From positions 9,564,311 to 9,628,310 of the forward strand of contig NW_020312787.1 of NCBI RefSeq assembly GCF_003265705.1: a DNA stretch of 64,000 nt, given 5' to 3'. Both the position numbers and the translations under genes were made by a program. Positions within the stretch are counted from its first letter, which is position 1. Every line of letters starts with the position of its first letter. Below are positions 55,261-64,000 of the stretch, in pieces. The notes beneath the pieces were generated by a model, which saw only the letters and a program-made list of their open reading frames with translations, was not told where the DNA came from and made no database searches. Source of the stretch: Callorhinus ursinus (taxonomy: Eukaryota; Chordata; Mammalia; Carnivora; Otariidae).

Positions 55261-56062
55261 GAAAAGATGTTCAACATCATTACCCATTAGCAAGATAAAA
55301 GTCAAGATCACAATGAACTATTACTTCACACCCATTAGCATGGCTATAATAATAATAATAATAATAATGGAAAATAGGTGTTGGTAAGCATGTGGAAGAA
55401 CTGGATCCTTTGTACATTTGTTTGTGGGAATGTAAAACAGTTCAGCTGCTGTAGGAAACAGATTGATGTCTCCTCAAAAAGTTAAGCATAAAATATATAT
55501 GACCCTACAGTTCCAATCCTAGGAATTGCCTCAAATAACTGAAATGGGCACAAATAAATACATGTATATGCATGTTCATAGCAGCACTATTCACCGTGGC
55601 CAAAAGGTGGAAACAACCCAAATGTCCAACAGATGAATGGATTAAAAAAATTGTGTTATATGCATAGAATAGAATAATATTCAGCCACAAACAAGAGCGA
55701 AGTACTAATACATGCTACAATGTGGATGAGCCTCAAAAACATTATGCTAAGTGAAAGAACTTAGATACAAAATGGCACCTACTGTATGATTCCATCTATG
55801 TGAAATACCCAGAATAGGTAAATCCACAGAGATGAAATGCAGATTGTTGGTTGCCAGGGACTGCGGGGAGGGGGAAAATGGGGGAGAAATTGCTCAATGG
55901 ATGCAGATTCGAATGCTTTGGAATTTTCCAAAAATGCTTTGGAACTAGATAGAGGTGGTGGTTGCACACATTGTGAATGTTCTAAATACTAATGAATCGT
56001 TCATTGTAAAACTGTTATTTTTATGTTATGTAAATTTCACTTCAATAAATTATTGAAAGAAA
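55261..56062 (+). mobile_element. L1M 3' end inserted in an LTR
   Basis: 'AAGATCACAATGAACTATTACTTCACACCCATTAGCATGGCTATAAT', 'GTTCATAGCAGCACTATTCACCGTGGCCAAAAGGTGGAAACAACCCAAATGTCC', 'ATTCAGCCACAAAC', 'GTATGATTCCATCTATGTGAAATACCC', 'AGATTGTTGGTTGCCAGGGACTG' and 'ACTTCAATAAATTATTG' are the sense L1 3' end through its terminus. 5'-truncated. A (TAA)n run lies at 55340-55367. Confidence 0.92.
55340..55367 (+). repeat. (TAA)9 microsatellite
   Basis: About nine TAA units inside the L1 3' end. Confidence 0.92.
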
Positions 56063-56469
56063 CATTAATCATTTATTATTTTACAAGAGTCTACATGGTT
56101 TGCTAGACTCAGTTCTGTTGATCTAGGTGAAGCTCATTGATCTCAGATGGGCTCATTCACATGTCTACAGTTAGCTGTGGGGTTGATTGGGGGTTGGATA
56201 ATCTAGAATAGGTTTGGCTTGGATGACTTGACTGTACTTCCTGTATCTCAAGGCACAGACAGGGATTAAGGGAGCAAGATCTCTCCAGAGCGAAGTTCAG
56301 ATGTAGAACATTCATTTCCTCTGTACTGAGTTGGTCAAAGCAAATTTCAAGACCAGCTCAGATTCAAGGGGTGGGGAAATCAACTTTACCCCTTTATAGG
56401 GAGGCTGAAAGGTCAAATTACAAAGGGTTTGGATATAGGGGGAGTGGAGAATTTGGGTGATTTTGCAAC

Positions 56470-56545
56470 TGATATACCATAGTTTTTATCCTCATGTCTG
56501 GCACATGGTGAGCACTCAACTAATATTTGTTCGATTAAAAAGTAA
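56470..56545 (+). mobile_element. MIR/L2 3' end fragment
   Basis: 'CATGTCTGGCACATGGTGAGCACTCAACTAATATTTGTTCGATT' matches the shared MIR/L2 3' terminus. Confidence 0.65.
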
Positions 56546-57129
56546 GTCATTAAATTTAGACCAGAAGGGAAGCTGGGTTCCCAATTCAACATTTGAAATT
56601 ATGAGCACTTGTGGACTGAAAGGAAAAGTAAAACAAGATTCCTGGGGTATTTAAGACCTTCTCAGGTGATTTTAACTTTTCCAGTTATAGATCAGAAGCC
56701 TTTTCACCACTGGCAAGGAGGGTGGAAAACCCCTACATCATCTTCTCTGGCCCAGTTCCCTTCTTCTACTCCTTGTTTTGGTCAGGATTTGGAGGACTTT
56801 CTCCTGAGGTAACAAAATTTAGTAGCTATGGCAGTTACCACTGATGGTACACTGGCTCTCTTAAGAAAAAGATAAAAAGGCTGATTTGTGCAGATTTCCC
56901 TTCTAGTGCAGACAATTTCAAACGGCCAGCCTCAAGTCACTGAATGCAGAGTTGGGAAAAGGTGCACACATGTGGCTCATGAGAGTCCGTGGGAGCCAAC
57001 TCTAGTCTACCACTGGTATGCCTCTGTCACTCAGGGCTCAGCAACACCTTGCCCGCTCTACTTTCAGGTCTTCTGGAACCACCCAAGTCCAGGATCTGCT
57101 GTTGTTTTTTGCCCTGCCATTTAAATTAT
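56546..57129. other. unassigned sequence
   Basis: No feature recognised. Confidence 0.4.
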
Positions 57130-57255
57130 GCCTTTCATTCATTCACTTAACAGACAACTATTCAGCAACTCCTACAGACTATTATGTTAGGCTCTGGGGG
57201 TAAAATGATGAACAACACAAACATGATCTCCATGGTCCTAGAGTGCCCATTCCCC
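57130..57255 (-). mobile_element. L2 fragment
   Basis: 'ATTCATTCACTTAACAGACAACTATTCAGCAACTCCTACAGACTATTATGTTAGGCTCTGGGGGTAAAATGATGAACAACACAAACATGATC' is an antisense L2 3' end. Confidence 0.72.
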
Positions 57256-59549
57256 TAACGGAAATAATACTTCCAGATCCTCTCAAGAGAGTTTTCTACC
57301 TCTGACATTTTGCTCAGTGATGCCCTGAGAGGGTGTTAGTGTGGTACCCCTCAGCCTAGAGGAAGATCCCAAGTTTCTCTCACTCACACACTATTGTCAC
57401 TTAGCACAGTCTTTCTGGACTACTTTCTGGGTTGGAACCAAATATTCAATTACAGCTCAACTATGTAATTCAATTTTGATAACATTGCTTCATCACAGTC
57501 TGAAAATTGAGAGGTTATTTTAGAACCAAAGAGAACCAGAAGAAATCAGAATGCATTTAATGGTTACTGTATCACATATTATTCAACATAATGTAATCAA
57601 TACGTAGCACTCTGTATAAATAAACCATTTCGGTTCTCACACATCTGAAGGAGAAAGAGGGCTCCATTCCCAGAAGTTCTTTCTTTCCATTTGTTAAACC
57701 ATAGTTCACACCTTTGAGGAATCAAATATTCATGTAAAGCCAAATACTAAGCCTTGTGTTATCTTTTTTTCTTCCTTTCTTTTCAGATGTACATAGTTTT
57801 CTTTTGGTATACCATTAACCATGGACATCTGTTTTTCATTTTGCTACGTTACTGACACACAGTGTCTTATTTCTCTTCCAAGGGAGGGGAAGGTTGGGTT
57901 GGTGGGGATAATCAATATATAAAATATAACAGCTATTGCAAAATATATATGTATTTTTAGATGATTGACTGGAGTTCCTAACACAAATTATGCCTTAGTG
58001 AACAAAAGAAAAATTTGTGATTTATTTACTGTGTCTAGGACCCAAACATAAAGCTTAGTACAATCAGTCATCTACAGCACTCATGGCTTTAATATTAATT
58101 GCACTTGGAAAAGCAGCAAAATAACAAACTTTGAATGAGACAGAGGAGCCAGGAAGTGTATTTTCAGAATACAAAGCTGCTGGTTACCCTTGATGCATGT
58201 AGGGAGATGGAGTTGAAAAATAGTAAGTCATCCCAAGAAAAGAATGCACCCCACTCACCAGCTAAAGTCACAAAAGTCAGGAATCCTAGAAAAGAGGAAA
58301 AAGAGACTACTGCTGGGGCAATTTGATTTAACAGACTGTTATTTCCTCATGCAAAATACATTGCCTTCCTGCCAATTCTCATGAGCATGCAAAGAAAAAT
58401 AACCACTGGCACAATTGCTTTGGGTACCAATGTCATTATGGGCTGTGAATGATGGGTTGTAGTGAAGTCCTGTGGAGGGCTCCCCAGGGATGTAGTGTAG
58501 AAAGATCTGTGTTCTGCTAAATTTCATCAGATCTGGTGTGTGTCTTCAAATCAACCCAGTGGCCAGACTCTCCATTGGGAAGAGGATTATAGAGAAGTGA
58601 TTGAATGTTTCAATTTGACCTAGAACTGAGGGTTGGAAATATTAACACTAATTCTTAGTAACGGAATGAATTCCTCTTTGCTCTTCATTTCTATAACACA
58701 TTATTCTACTTTTAGTGGAGCATACCTTCCATCCAACTTGAACAGAGAGTCCCTCGAGAGTGGAGGCTGCCCTGGTTCATCTTAATGTTCTCTCTGTTCT
58801 TGATATGTATGGAGTGAAGGTGTCTTCACTTAAAGTCAGAGGGAATTAAGTTATTTCACAGACTTTGCAGCCCCCCAGCTGATCACACATTTTCTGTTTA
58901 GGTAATAGAGCCTTTGGATCTACTACCCTGGCCACCCCTGGAACATTTGTGCCTCCTGGGTCTTGTAAGGGAGTAATGACATCTCATCTATTTAACAAGG
59001 GTTTTTGTAACATCAAATATGAGAACATGTAGAATTCTGAAGATTTAGGAAAGGCCTTTGAGTGACCGTAGTCTTAATTTCCCCTCAAGCGGAAGCCGCT
59101 ACATCATCCCTACCTAGTGGTCATTTGGCTTCTACTTGGAGGCTATTATTGATTTCCAGGAGCCGGGATGTTTCAAAGCCATATAAATATGTCTACAAAC
59201 AATATATAACTTTCCTTGTTTTTCAGTGATCGAACAGGAGTGTCTCTCTTAAGTTGCCATTGTACCTAGTGACAGAAAAATTAATCTAGTCAGTTCCAGG
59301 GTTTTTAATTATTTCAGGTTGTAAACTCAGCAGTTTAGTCAAATCCATCTCTATGGTGGCAGGTTTTAATGCCATGCGTGTTTATATAGTATCTGGGTAT
59401 CTGAGAGGCATCTGGTCTTGGAGAAGGTAGTATTTTGACGCTCCCTGCAATATCCAATCCTGCCTGGTTCCTGGGTATAGCCTCTTTTCACATCGGTACC
59501 CACTACAATGTCCAAGTCCCCATTTATCTCAAATTATTGACCTGGACCA
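57256..59549. other. unassigned unique sequence
   Basis: About 2.3 kb without a recognised repeat or gene. A canonical G-quadruplex motif lies at 57882-57907. The frame at 58135-58326 is short, lysine-rich and unsupported. Confidence 0.4.
57882..57907 (+). other. canonical G-quadruplex motif
   Basis: Four G tracts (GGG, GGGG, GGG, GGGG) with loops of 1, 6 and 5 bases. Confidence 0.65.
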
Positions 59550-59993
59550 GCAGTTCTCAAACAGGAGCCATTTACACACTTAAAAATGATTGAAAGCCCA
59601 ATAATTTTGTTTTTGTGGATTATGCCTACCAATATTTATTATATTGGTTATCACAAGAGGGGATTTTGAAATATTTATTCATTTAAAAACTAAAAAATCA
59701 TCACATGTTAGTTAAATGACATACTGTTTATGAAAATAACTGTATTTGGAAAATAAAAAAGTTGGTGAGAATAGCTTTAAAAAACATTTCTGTAAATCTC
59801 TTTAATTTCTGACTTAATAGAAGATAACTAGATTCTCATCTGTTTCTGCATTCAATCTGTTTTGATATGCTGTTTGATTAAAACACATAAAGATATGGAG
59901 TTGGAAAAAAGAGGAATATTTAATAGCTTTTTCAGATAACTGCCCTTATTTTTCTTTAATACTATACCAAAACTCAATAAATGGTAGTTTCTT

Positions 59994-60193
59994 TTTTTTT
60001 TTTGAAAGATTTTATTTATTTATTTGACAGAGAGAGACAAAGTGAGAGAAGCAACACAAGCAGGGGGAGTGGGAGAGGGAGAAGCAGGCTTTCTGCGGAG
60101 CAGGGATCCCAATGTGGGGCTCGATCCCAGGACCCTGAGATCATGACCTGAGCCAAAGGCAGACACTTAACGACTGAGCCCCTCGGGCACCCC
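59994..60193 (-). mobile_element. carnivore SINE inside hAT fossil
   Basis: Reverse full copy with decayed head 'GAGCCCCTCGGGCACCCC'. Near-perfect 18-bp duplication: AATAAATGGTAGTTTCTT at 59976-59993 and AATATGTGGTAGTTTCTT at 60194-60211. Confidence 0.95.
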
Positions 60194-60828
60194 AATATGT
60201 GGTAGTTTCTTAAATGTTATTTGCAACATGGAATCTGAAACTATAGGAATAAACTTTCCATATTTTGTTATATTAAAGTCCGTTGGTCTATTTTGCACTC
60301 TGACTGGGTCTTCTACCTATGCATGATTCCATAACATTGTGCATTAGTCATTTGGAAAATTGATTCAGTGAATTATGCAGATATTCCAAATGTTGAGAAA
60401 AGTCTTTAATACTGGAAAGATATCAAAATCACAGTATTGGATACAAGTTTTCCAAAATTCAAATTTTTGCTTGAAAGCTTGAATTGTATGGGCAACAAAT
60501 TCTGTCAATTTTTGTGTTTTTTTTTTAAAGTACCAGGCTCAGTTGGTTCATTTTCTAGAAAATACTCAAGTCTGTCAAATATTTAAGTCTGAATAATCAT
60601 AATTTATCTTTCAGTCTATTGGGATAAAAACGATGTTCCATGAAAAAAGCAGCTAGTTCAGCTTGCAACTCAGTTGCACCCGTGCTGGTACTTGATGCAA
60701 TCGTACTTTGAAATGCAGCAGAAGTGCTTTATGCCCACTTTCCACTACATTCCATAGAATATTAAAAATACTTATATTCAAGAGACCAGATTTAATAAAC
60801 ATAACAACACTGTATCATCAAGGACATT

Positions 60829-61011
60829 TTTTTTTTAAGATTTAATTTATTTTGGAGAGAGAGAGAACAAGTGGGGGGAGTGGGGAGGGAGAGGGACAAG
60901 CAGACCCCTTGCTGAGTGGGGAGCCCCATGAGGGGCTCCATCCCAGGACCCCTAAGATCACGACCTGAGCTGAACTTGGACGTTTAACTGACTGAGCCAC
61001 CGAGGTGTCCC
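60829..61011 (-). mobile_element. carnivore SINE inside hAT fossil
   Basis: Reverse copy, diverged body ('GGGGAGCCCCATGAGGGGCTCC'), head 'GAGCCACCGAGGTGTCCC'. Perfect 13-bp duplication CATCAAGGACATT at 60816-60828 and 61012-61024. Confidence 0.95.
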
Positions 61012-61282
61012 CATCAAGGACATTCTTAAGTGAAATTGGTATTTAAAGAAAACTTTGAGGGTATGGTGGTGCAGTTGGTGCCCCTACTTTGATTTGTGCT
61101 AAGGGACCAGCAGTTCAACTCACTATTGCTTTTTCATCATTAGTGCAAATGTCAACACAGTAAAACAGGCAAACAATATCTTAGTATTATGATGAAAATA
61201 GTTTTAACCTCATGGATGTCCAGAGTCGGTCTCAGTGACCTCCAGGAACTTGTGGGCTACACTTTGACATACAAACTCTGAG

Positions 61283-61816
61283 GACAGAGTTTCTTCACTC
61301 TAACCATGAGGCTCCAGCCAGTTTTTTCCGGCCCTCACTGAGCTGTGTTCAAAAACTTGGCCTTAAGGGAAGACGTTGGTTTGTTCCCCATGTTTTGAGG
61401 GGTCCCTAGGAATCTGTAAGGCTGCCTCAGGCCCCTCATGGTTCGATCTTTGTTTCTTTGGTGCTGTTGCAGTGCAGGGACTCTGTGAAGGTAAGTGGTC
61501 AAAAGCAGTTCTATCTTCTCTCAGATCTCCAGCTTTGTATTTGAGTGGGCTTTTTTTTTTAATCAATTTCAATTTTTTTTTTTAATCAATCTCAGAACTT
61601 GGTGGACACAACATACTCTCAGGGACACTCATCAACATTCATTCTAATATTGAACCCAAGTCTGCCTCCTCTTATATTCGCACATTGGTATAAATCCCAT
61701 CTTTTGGACTTACAAAGAACAATTCTATTCTCTTTCCTACATGATAATCCTTGTGATTTTTTTCAAAAAGTGTATCAAAACCTCCTTGTCATTTCTATTC
61801 TCCAACAATGATATAA
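61283..61816. other. unassigned sequence
   Basis: Two T-rich runs near 61551-61583 are joined by a repeated AATCAAT motif. No other feature recognised. Confidence 0.4.
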
Positions 61817-62035
61817 TGGGACTGAGACCAACCTGGGTATAAGAGTTTGCACTGTCACTTATGAAGTGTGACCTTGGGCAACTCACTTCATTTCTTTGAT
61901 TTCAGGTTCATCATCTGTAAAATGGGAGTAATAATTCAAATTTTATAAGGTGCTATGAGGATTTAATGAGATAAATGTCTAAGGAATCAATTCAGTGCTG
62001 GTGCACAATAGGCATGTGATAAATGTTATTTCTCT
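61817..62035 (+). mobile_element. MIR, nearly full length
   Basis: 'GAAGTGTGACCTTGGGCAACTCACTTCATTTCTTTGATTTCAGGTTCATCATCTGTAAAATGGGAGTAATAATTC', 'GGTGCTATGAGGATTTAATGAGATAAATG', 'CACAATAGGCATGTGATAAATG'. Confidence 0.92.
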
Positions 62036-62837
62036 TCCCTTTTTGGAAAATGTCATAATTGAAATAAAATATAAATGTGTTTTGAAAATGTAATAATACT
62101 AAGGTGTTATTAGTCATAATGGCACCACGAGGCAGTAATCTTATTAAGAGTCATTGCTGTACTCCCACCTTGGTTTTTAAAGTCTATAAATTTGATCCTA
62201 AGAACTACCAGTTATAGCTGCAGAGCAGTGAACTGTTGTGATATCTATAACAATAATTGTCAGTTTGGGGCTCTTTCTTTTTTCTTTTTGGATGAGAGAA
62301 TAAGGGGTTGTAGAAATAAATGTTCAAGGAGCTGAGATTGAAAATTTAATATCAACTCATAAAGTAGAGGTTTCCATAAGCAAAAGCAAGATGGATGCCT
62401 CATATTTCACAGAAAGAATTAAAGTTAAGGGGCAGATGTGGGACAGAATCCCTTATTGTATTACCAAAAAGAATAAAATGGATCCAATGGCTTTCTATTT
62501 TTCTAACAAGCAATGGACCAGTGACAAGAAAGCTTGGATTACAAGGGTACAGAACAATGATCTAATTATTAAGCTCTTATAAACTTGAAGTTCATAAAAA
62601 CGGAAGTTGAGAGATGTGGAAATGTATCACATGAAGTCCCAGGCACTGTAAAATCATTAATCTCTTCCAGGGCCAGTCTAGCCAGTAATAGGGTGGTGAC
62701 TGGCAAACGCCCCTCATAGCTTTATGAATTCCAGGATACCTCATTTATCTGGAATTATGTTTCACAGGAATAAAAAAAAATTTCCGATAATTCAATTATG
62801 CCTCTCCTGGAAGTAAAACTCTTTTTTATTTTAAAAT
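62036..62837. other. unassigned sequence
   Basis: No feature recognised. Confidence 0.4.
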
Positions 62838-63010
62838 AGTGGTTTAAAACCCAGGGTTCATGAATCAGTTCTAGGGGCTGAACTACCTAAAATTCTATGG
62901 AAGATTTTGTGGGGTTTCCTCACGTGCATTCTTCCAAGGAGAGAATCCATATTTTTTAGACATTTTTCAAGATGGACTGTACTCCAAAAAAACCCCTAAG
63001 CACTACTGTT
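62838..63010 (+). mobile_element. hAT-Charlie-type MER relic
   Basis: Starts 'AGTGGTTTAAAACCCAGGGTTCATGAATC' and ends '...AAAAAACCCCTAAGCACTACTG', a decayed inverted pair. The interior 'GAATCCATATTTTTTAGACATTTTTCAAGATGGACTG' fits MER3-like elements. Subfamily uncertain. Confidence 0.55.
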
Positions 63011-64000
63011 TCAAGCAATTTTTGAAGTAAATTTTCTGGAAGTGATCTTACTTCCCTATTTTACTTGCTACCTATTGGGAAAATGACCCATTTAGGGATA
63101 TTATTCTCCTATTAATTTGTCCTAGATTCCTATGATTTTGAAACCTTGTGTGTTACCTTTTTATGGTATTTCTGTCTCTTCCTTCCCTTTTGCCTTTTTA
63201 CCAGCAAGCTTACTTCTAGCAATTTCCCCCTGCCTACTGTAAAGTGGTTGGGAAATGAGATAACAGAGCCTGTTAGGATAACAGTAAATAGTCTTTTAGA
63301 GAGACTCTGTCCTATGAATAACTGTGTAGCTGTTAGTGAACAGACAGGAGGACAGCATTGAGCACAGACACACGAGGCCTCCCATAGCTCGGACTTGCAC
63401 CTGGTATACTCTTACTTCCACCCATCTTCCTCTGGCCACAGCAAATCACACGGGCAAGGAAAACAACCGGGAAGGGGAGTAGGTATATTCCTCCCAAAGA
63501 CAGCAAGTGCATATTTGCTGAACGATTACTTACTCGACCACAGTCTGCTTCTTTTTATCACTGAATTCATATTTTTAAAAAGAAAAATAACTATAGATCA
63601 ATCACCTTGCTATGATTTCTTGAAAGACAAATTAAGCATTCTAGTAAGCTTCAGAAACTTCCCGAAGCAAGGATTCTTTGTTGTTGTTCATTCAGAGATA
63701 TAGGTAATGGACCAAAACAAACAAACAAACAAAAAGCAAAAACAAATAAATAAATAAATAAAATAAAAAACTCTGTTTAATAACTGAAGGAAAAATTATT
63801 GCCAATGTTCCCTCAGCTGTGAAATTTGAAATCCAATTCTGAATCACAGTTTATGGATATTGTTGATCGAGTAGCTTTTTGAGCTCCCAAGCTGCAGTAA
63901 TCCCACAAGGGGCAGTTTGTTTGTTTGTTGTTTCAAATAATACCATCTGCTCTTAGCAATGTCTATCTGAAGTCCCCTTCTTTTCCATTATGACAGAGTC
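63011..64000. other. unassigned sequence with an A-rich simple repeat
   Basis: An (AAAC)n/(AAAT)n run lies at 63711-63770. No SINE body precedes it. No gene recognised. Confidence 0.5.
63711..63770 (+). repeat. (AAAC)n-(AAAT)n simple repeat
   Basis: Four AAAC units, an A-rich bridge and four AAAT units, resembling an orphan retroposon tail. Confidence 0.88.

Larger units (their letters stand above)
55207..56430 (-). mobile_element. MLT1-like LTR split by an L1
   Basis: Left piece 55207-55260 ('TATTAGTTAGGTAATACTACACAATACACCACCCTAAATCTC') and right piece 56065-56430 ('CATTTATTATTTTACAAG...CTAGACTCAGTTCTG', 'CTCAGATGGGCTCATTCACATGTCTACAGTTAGCTGTGG', 'CCAGCTCAGATTCAAGGGGTGGGGAAATCAACTTTACCCCTTTATAGGGAGG') together follow an antisense MLT1 LTR. 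An L1 lies between them. Confidence 0.75.
59550..61282 (+). mobile_element. large hAT-type DNA transposon fossil
   Basis: Left end 'CAGCAGTTCTCAAAC' resembles hAT terminal repeats, and the right end '...TTTTAACCTCATGGATGTCC...GGTCTCAGTGACCTCCAGGAACTTGTGGGCTACACTTTGACATACAAACTCTG' is a decayed partner. Interior strings such as 'TGTAAATCTCTTTAATTTCTGACTTAATAGAAGATAACTAGATTCTCATCTG' and 'CTTAGTATTATGATGAAAATAGTTTTAACCTC' belong to the same element. Two SINEs inserted later; about 1.35 kb remains without them. No transposase frame is intact. Confidence 0.65.

Overview
This window is nuclear DNA from a carnivoran mammal, most likely a non-canid caniform (arctoid: bear, pinniped or mustelid group). 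The main evidence is about 26 tRNA-derived carnivore SINE insertions. Each has the head 'GGGCGCCTGGGTGGCTCAG', a CT-rich body and an AAATAAATAAAATCTT tail. They lack the variant features I associate with the young dog SINEC_Cf and with cat SINEs. A short 3' end of a carnivore-type L1 lies at 21487-21622. The species assignment is an inference; the carnivoran assignment is strong.

I see no protein-coding gene, no convincing exon, no RNA gene and nothing prokaryotic. The longest open frames (up to about 167 codons) lie inside old repeats or unique AT-rich sequence and look accidental. The window is therefore either intergenic or the inside of a large intron.

Layout. 1-5.6 kb: unique sequence with MER5A and MIR relics, then an L1 3' end broken by two SINEs. 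5.6-11 kb: an L2 tail, an LTR-like relic, minus-strand L1 pieces and five SINEs, one L1 carrying a TG/CA palindromic microsatellite. 11-16.5 kb: an LTR with a triplicated TATA box, a MaLR-like LTR, an L2 coding-region relic, and a MIR split by a SINE-in-SINE nest. 16.5-24.8 kb: mostly unique, then a dense L1/SINE pile-up. 24.8-30.3 kb: repeat-poor and G-rich, the best place to look for conserved regulatory DNA. 30-39.5 kb: several L2s, MIRs and LTRs, including a layered L2/LTR/SINE nest holding a circularly permuted SINE composite. 40-48.7 kb: MIRs, microsatellites, a minus-strand ERV solo LTR and a C24 tract. 48686-49085 is a 400-base run of N. 49-56.5 kb: SINEs, LTR relics, a 1.5-kb L2, and an MLT1 LTR split by an L1. 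56.5-64 kb: unique sequence plus a large hAT DNA-transposon fossil with two SINEs in it.

The elements do not form a working pathway. What they give is a relative chronology: MIR, L2 and DNA-transposon fossils are oldest, MaLR LTRs and L1M next, and carnivore SINEs (often with perfect 15-18 bp target-site duplications) youngest. Family names come from recognised consensus features and have not been confirmed by RepeatMasker.
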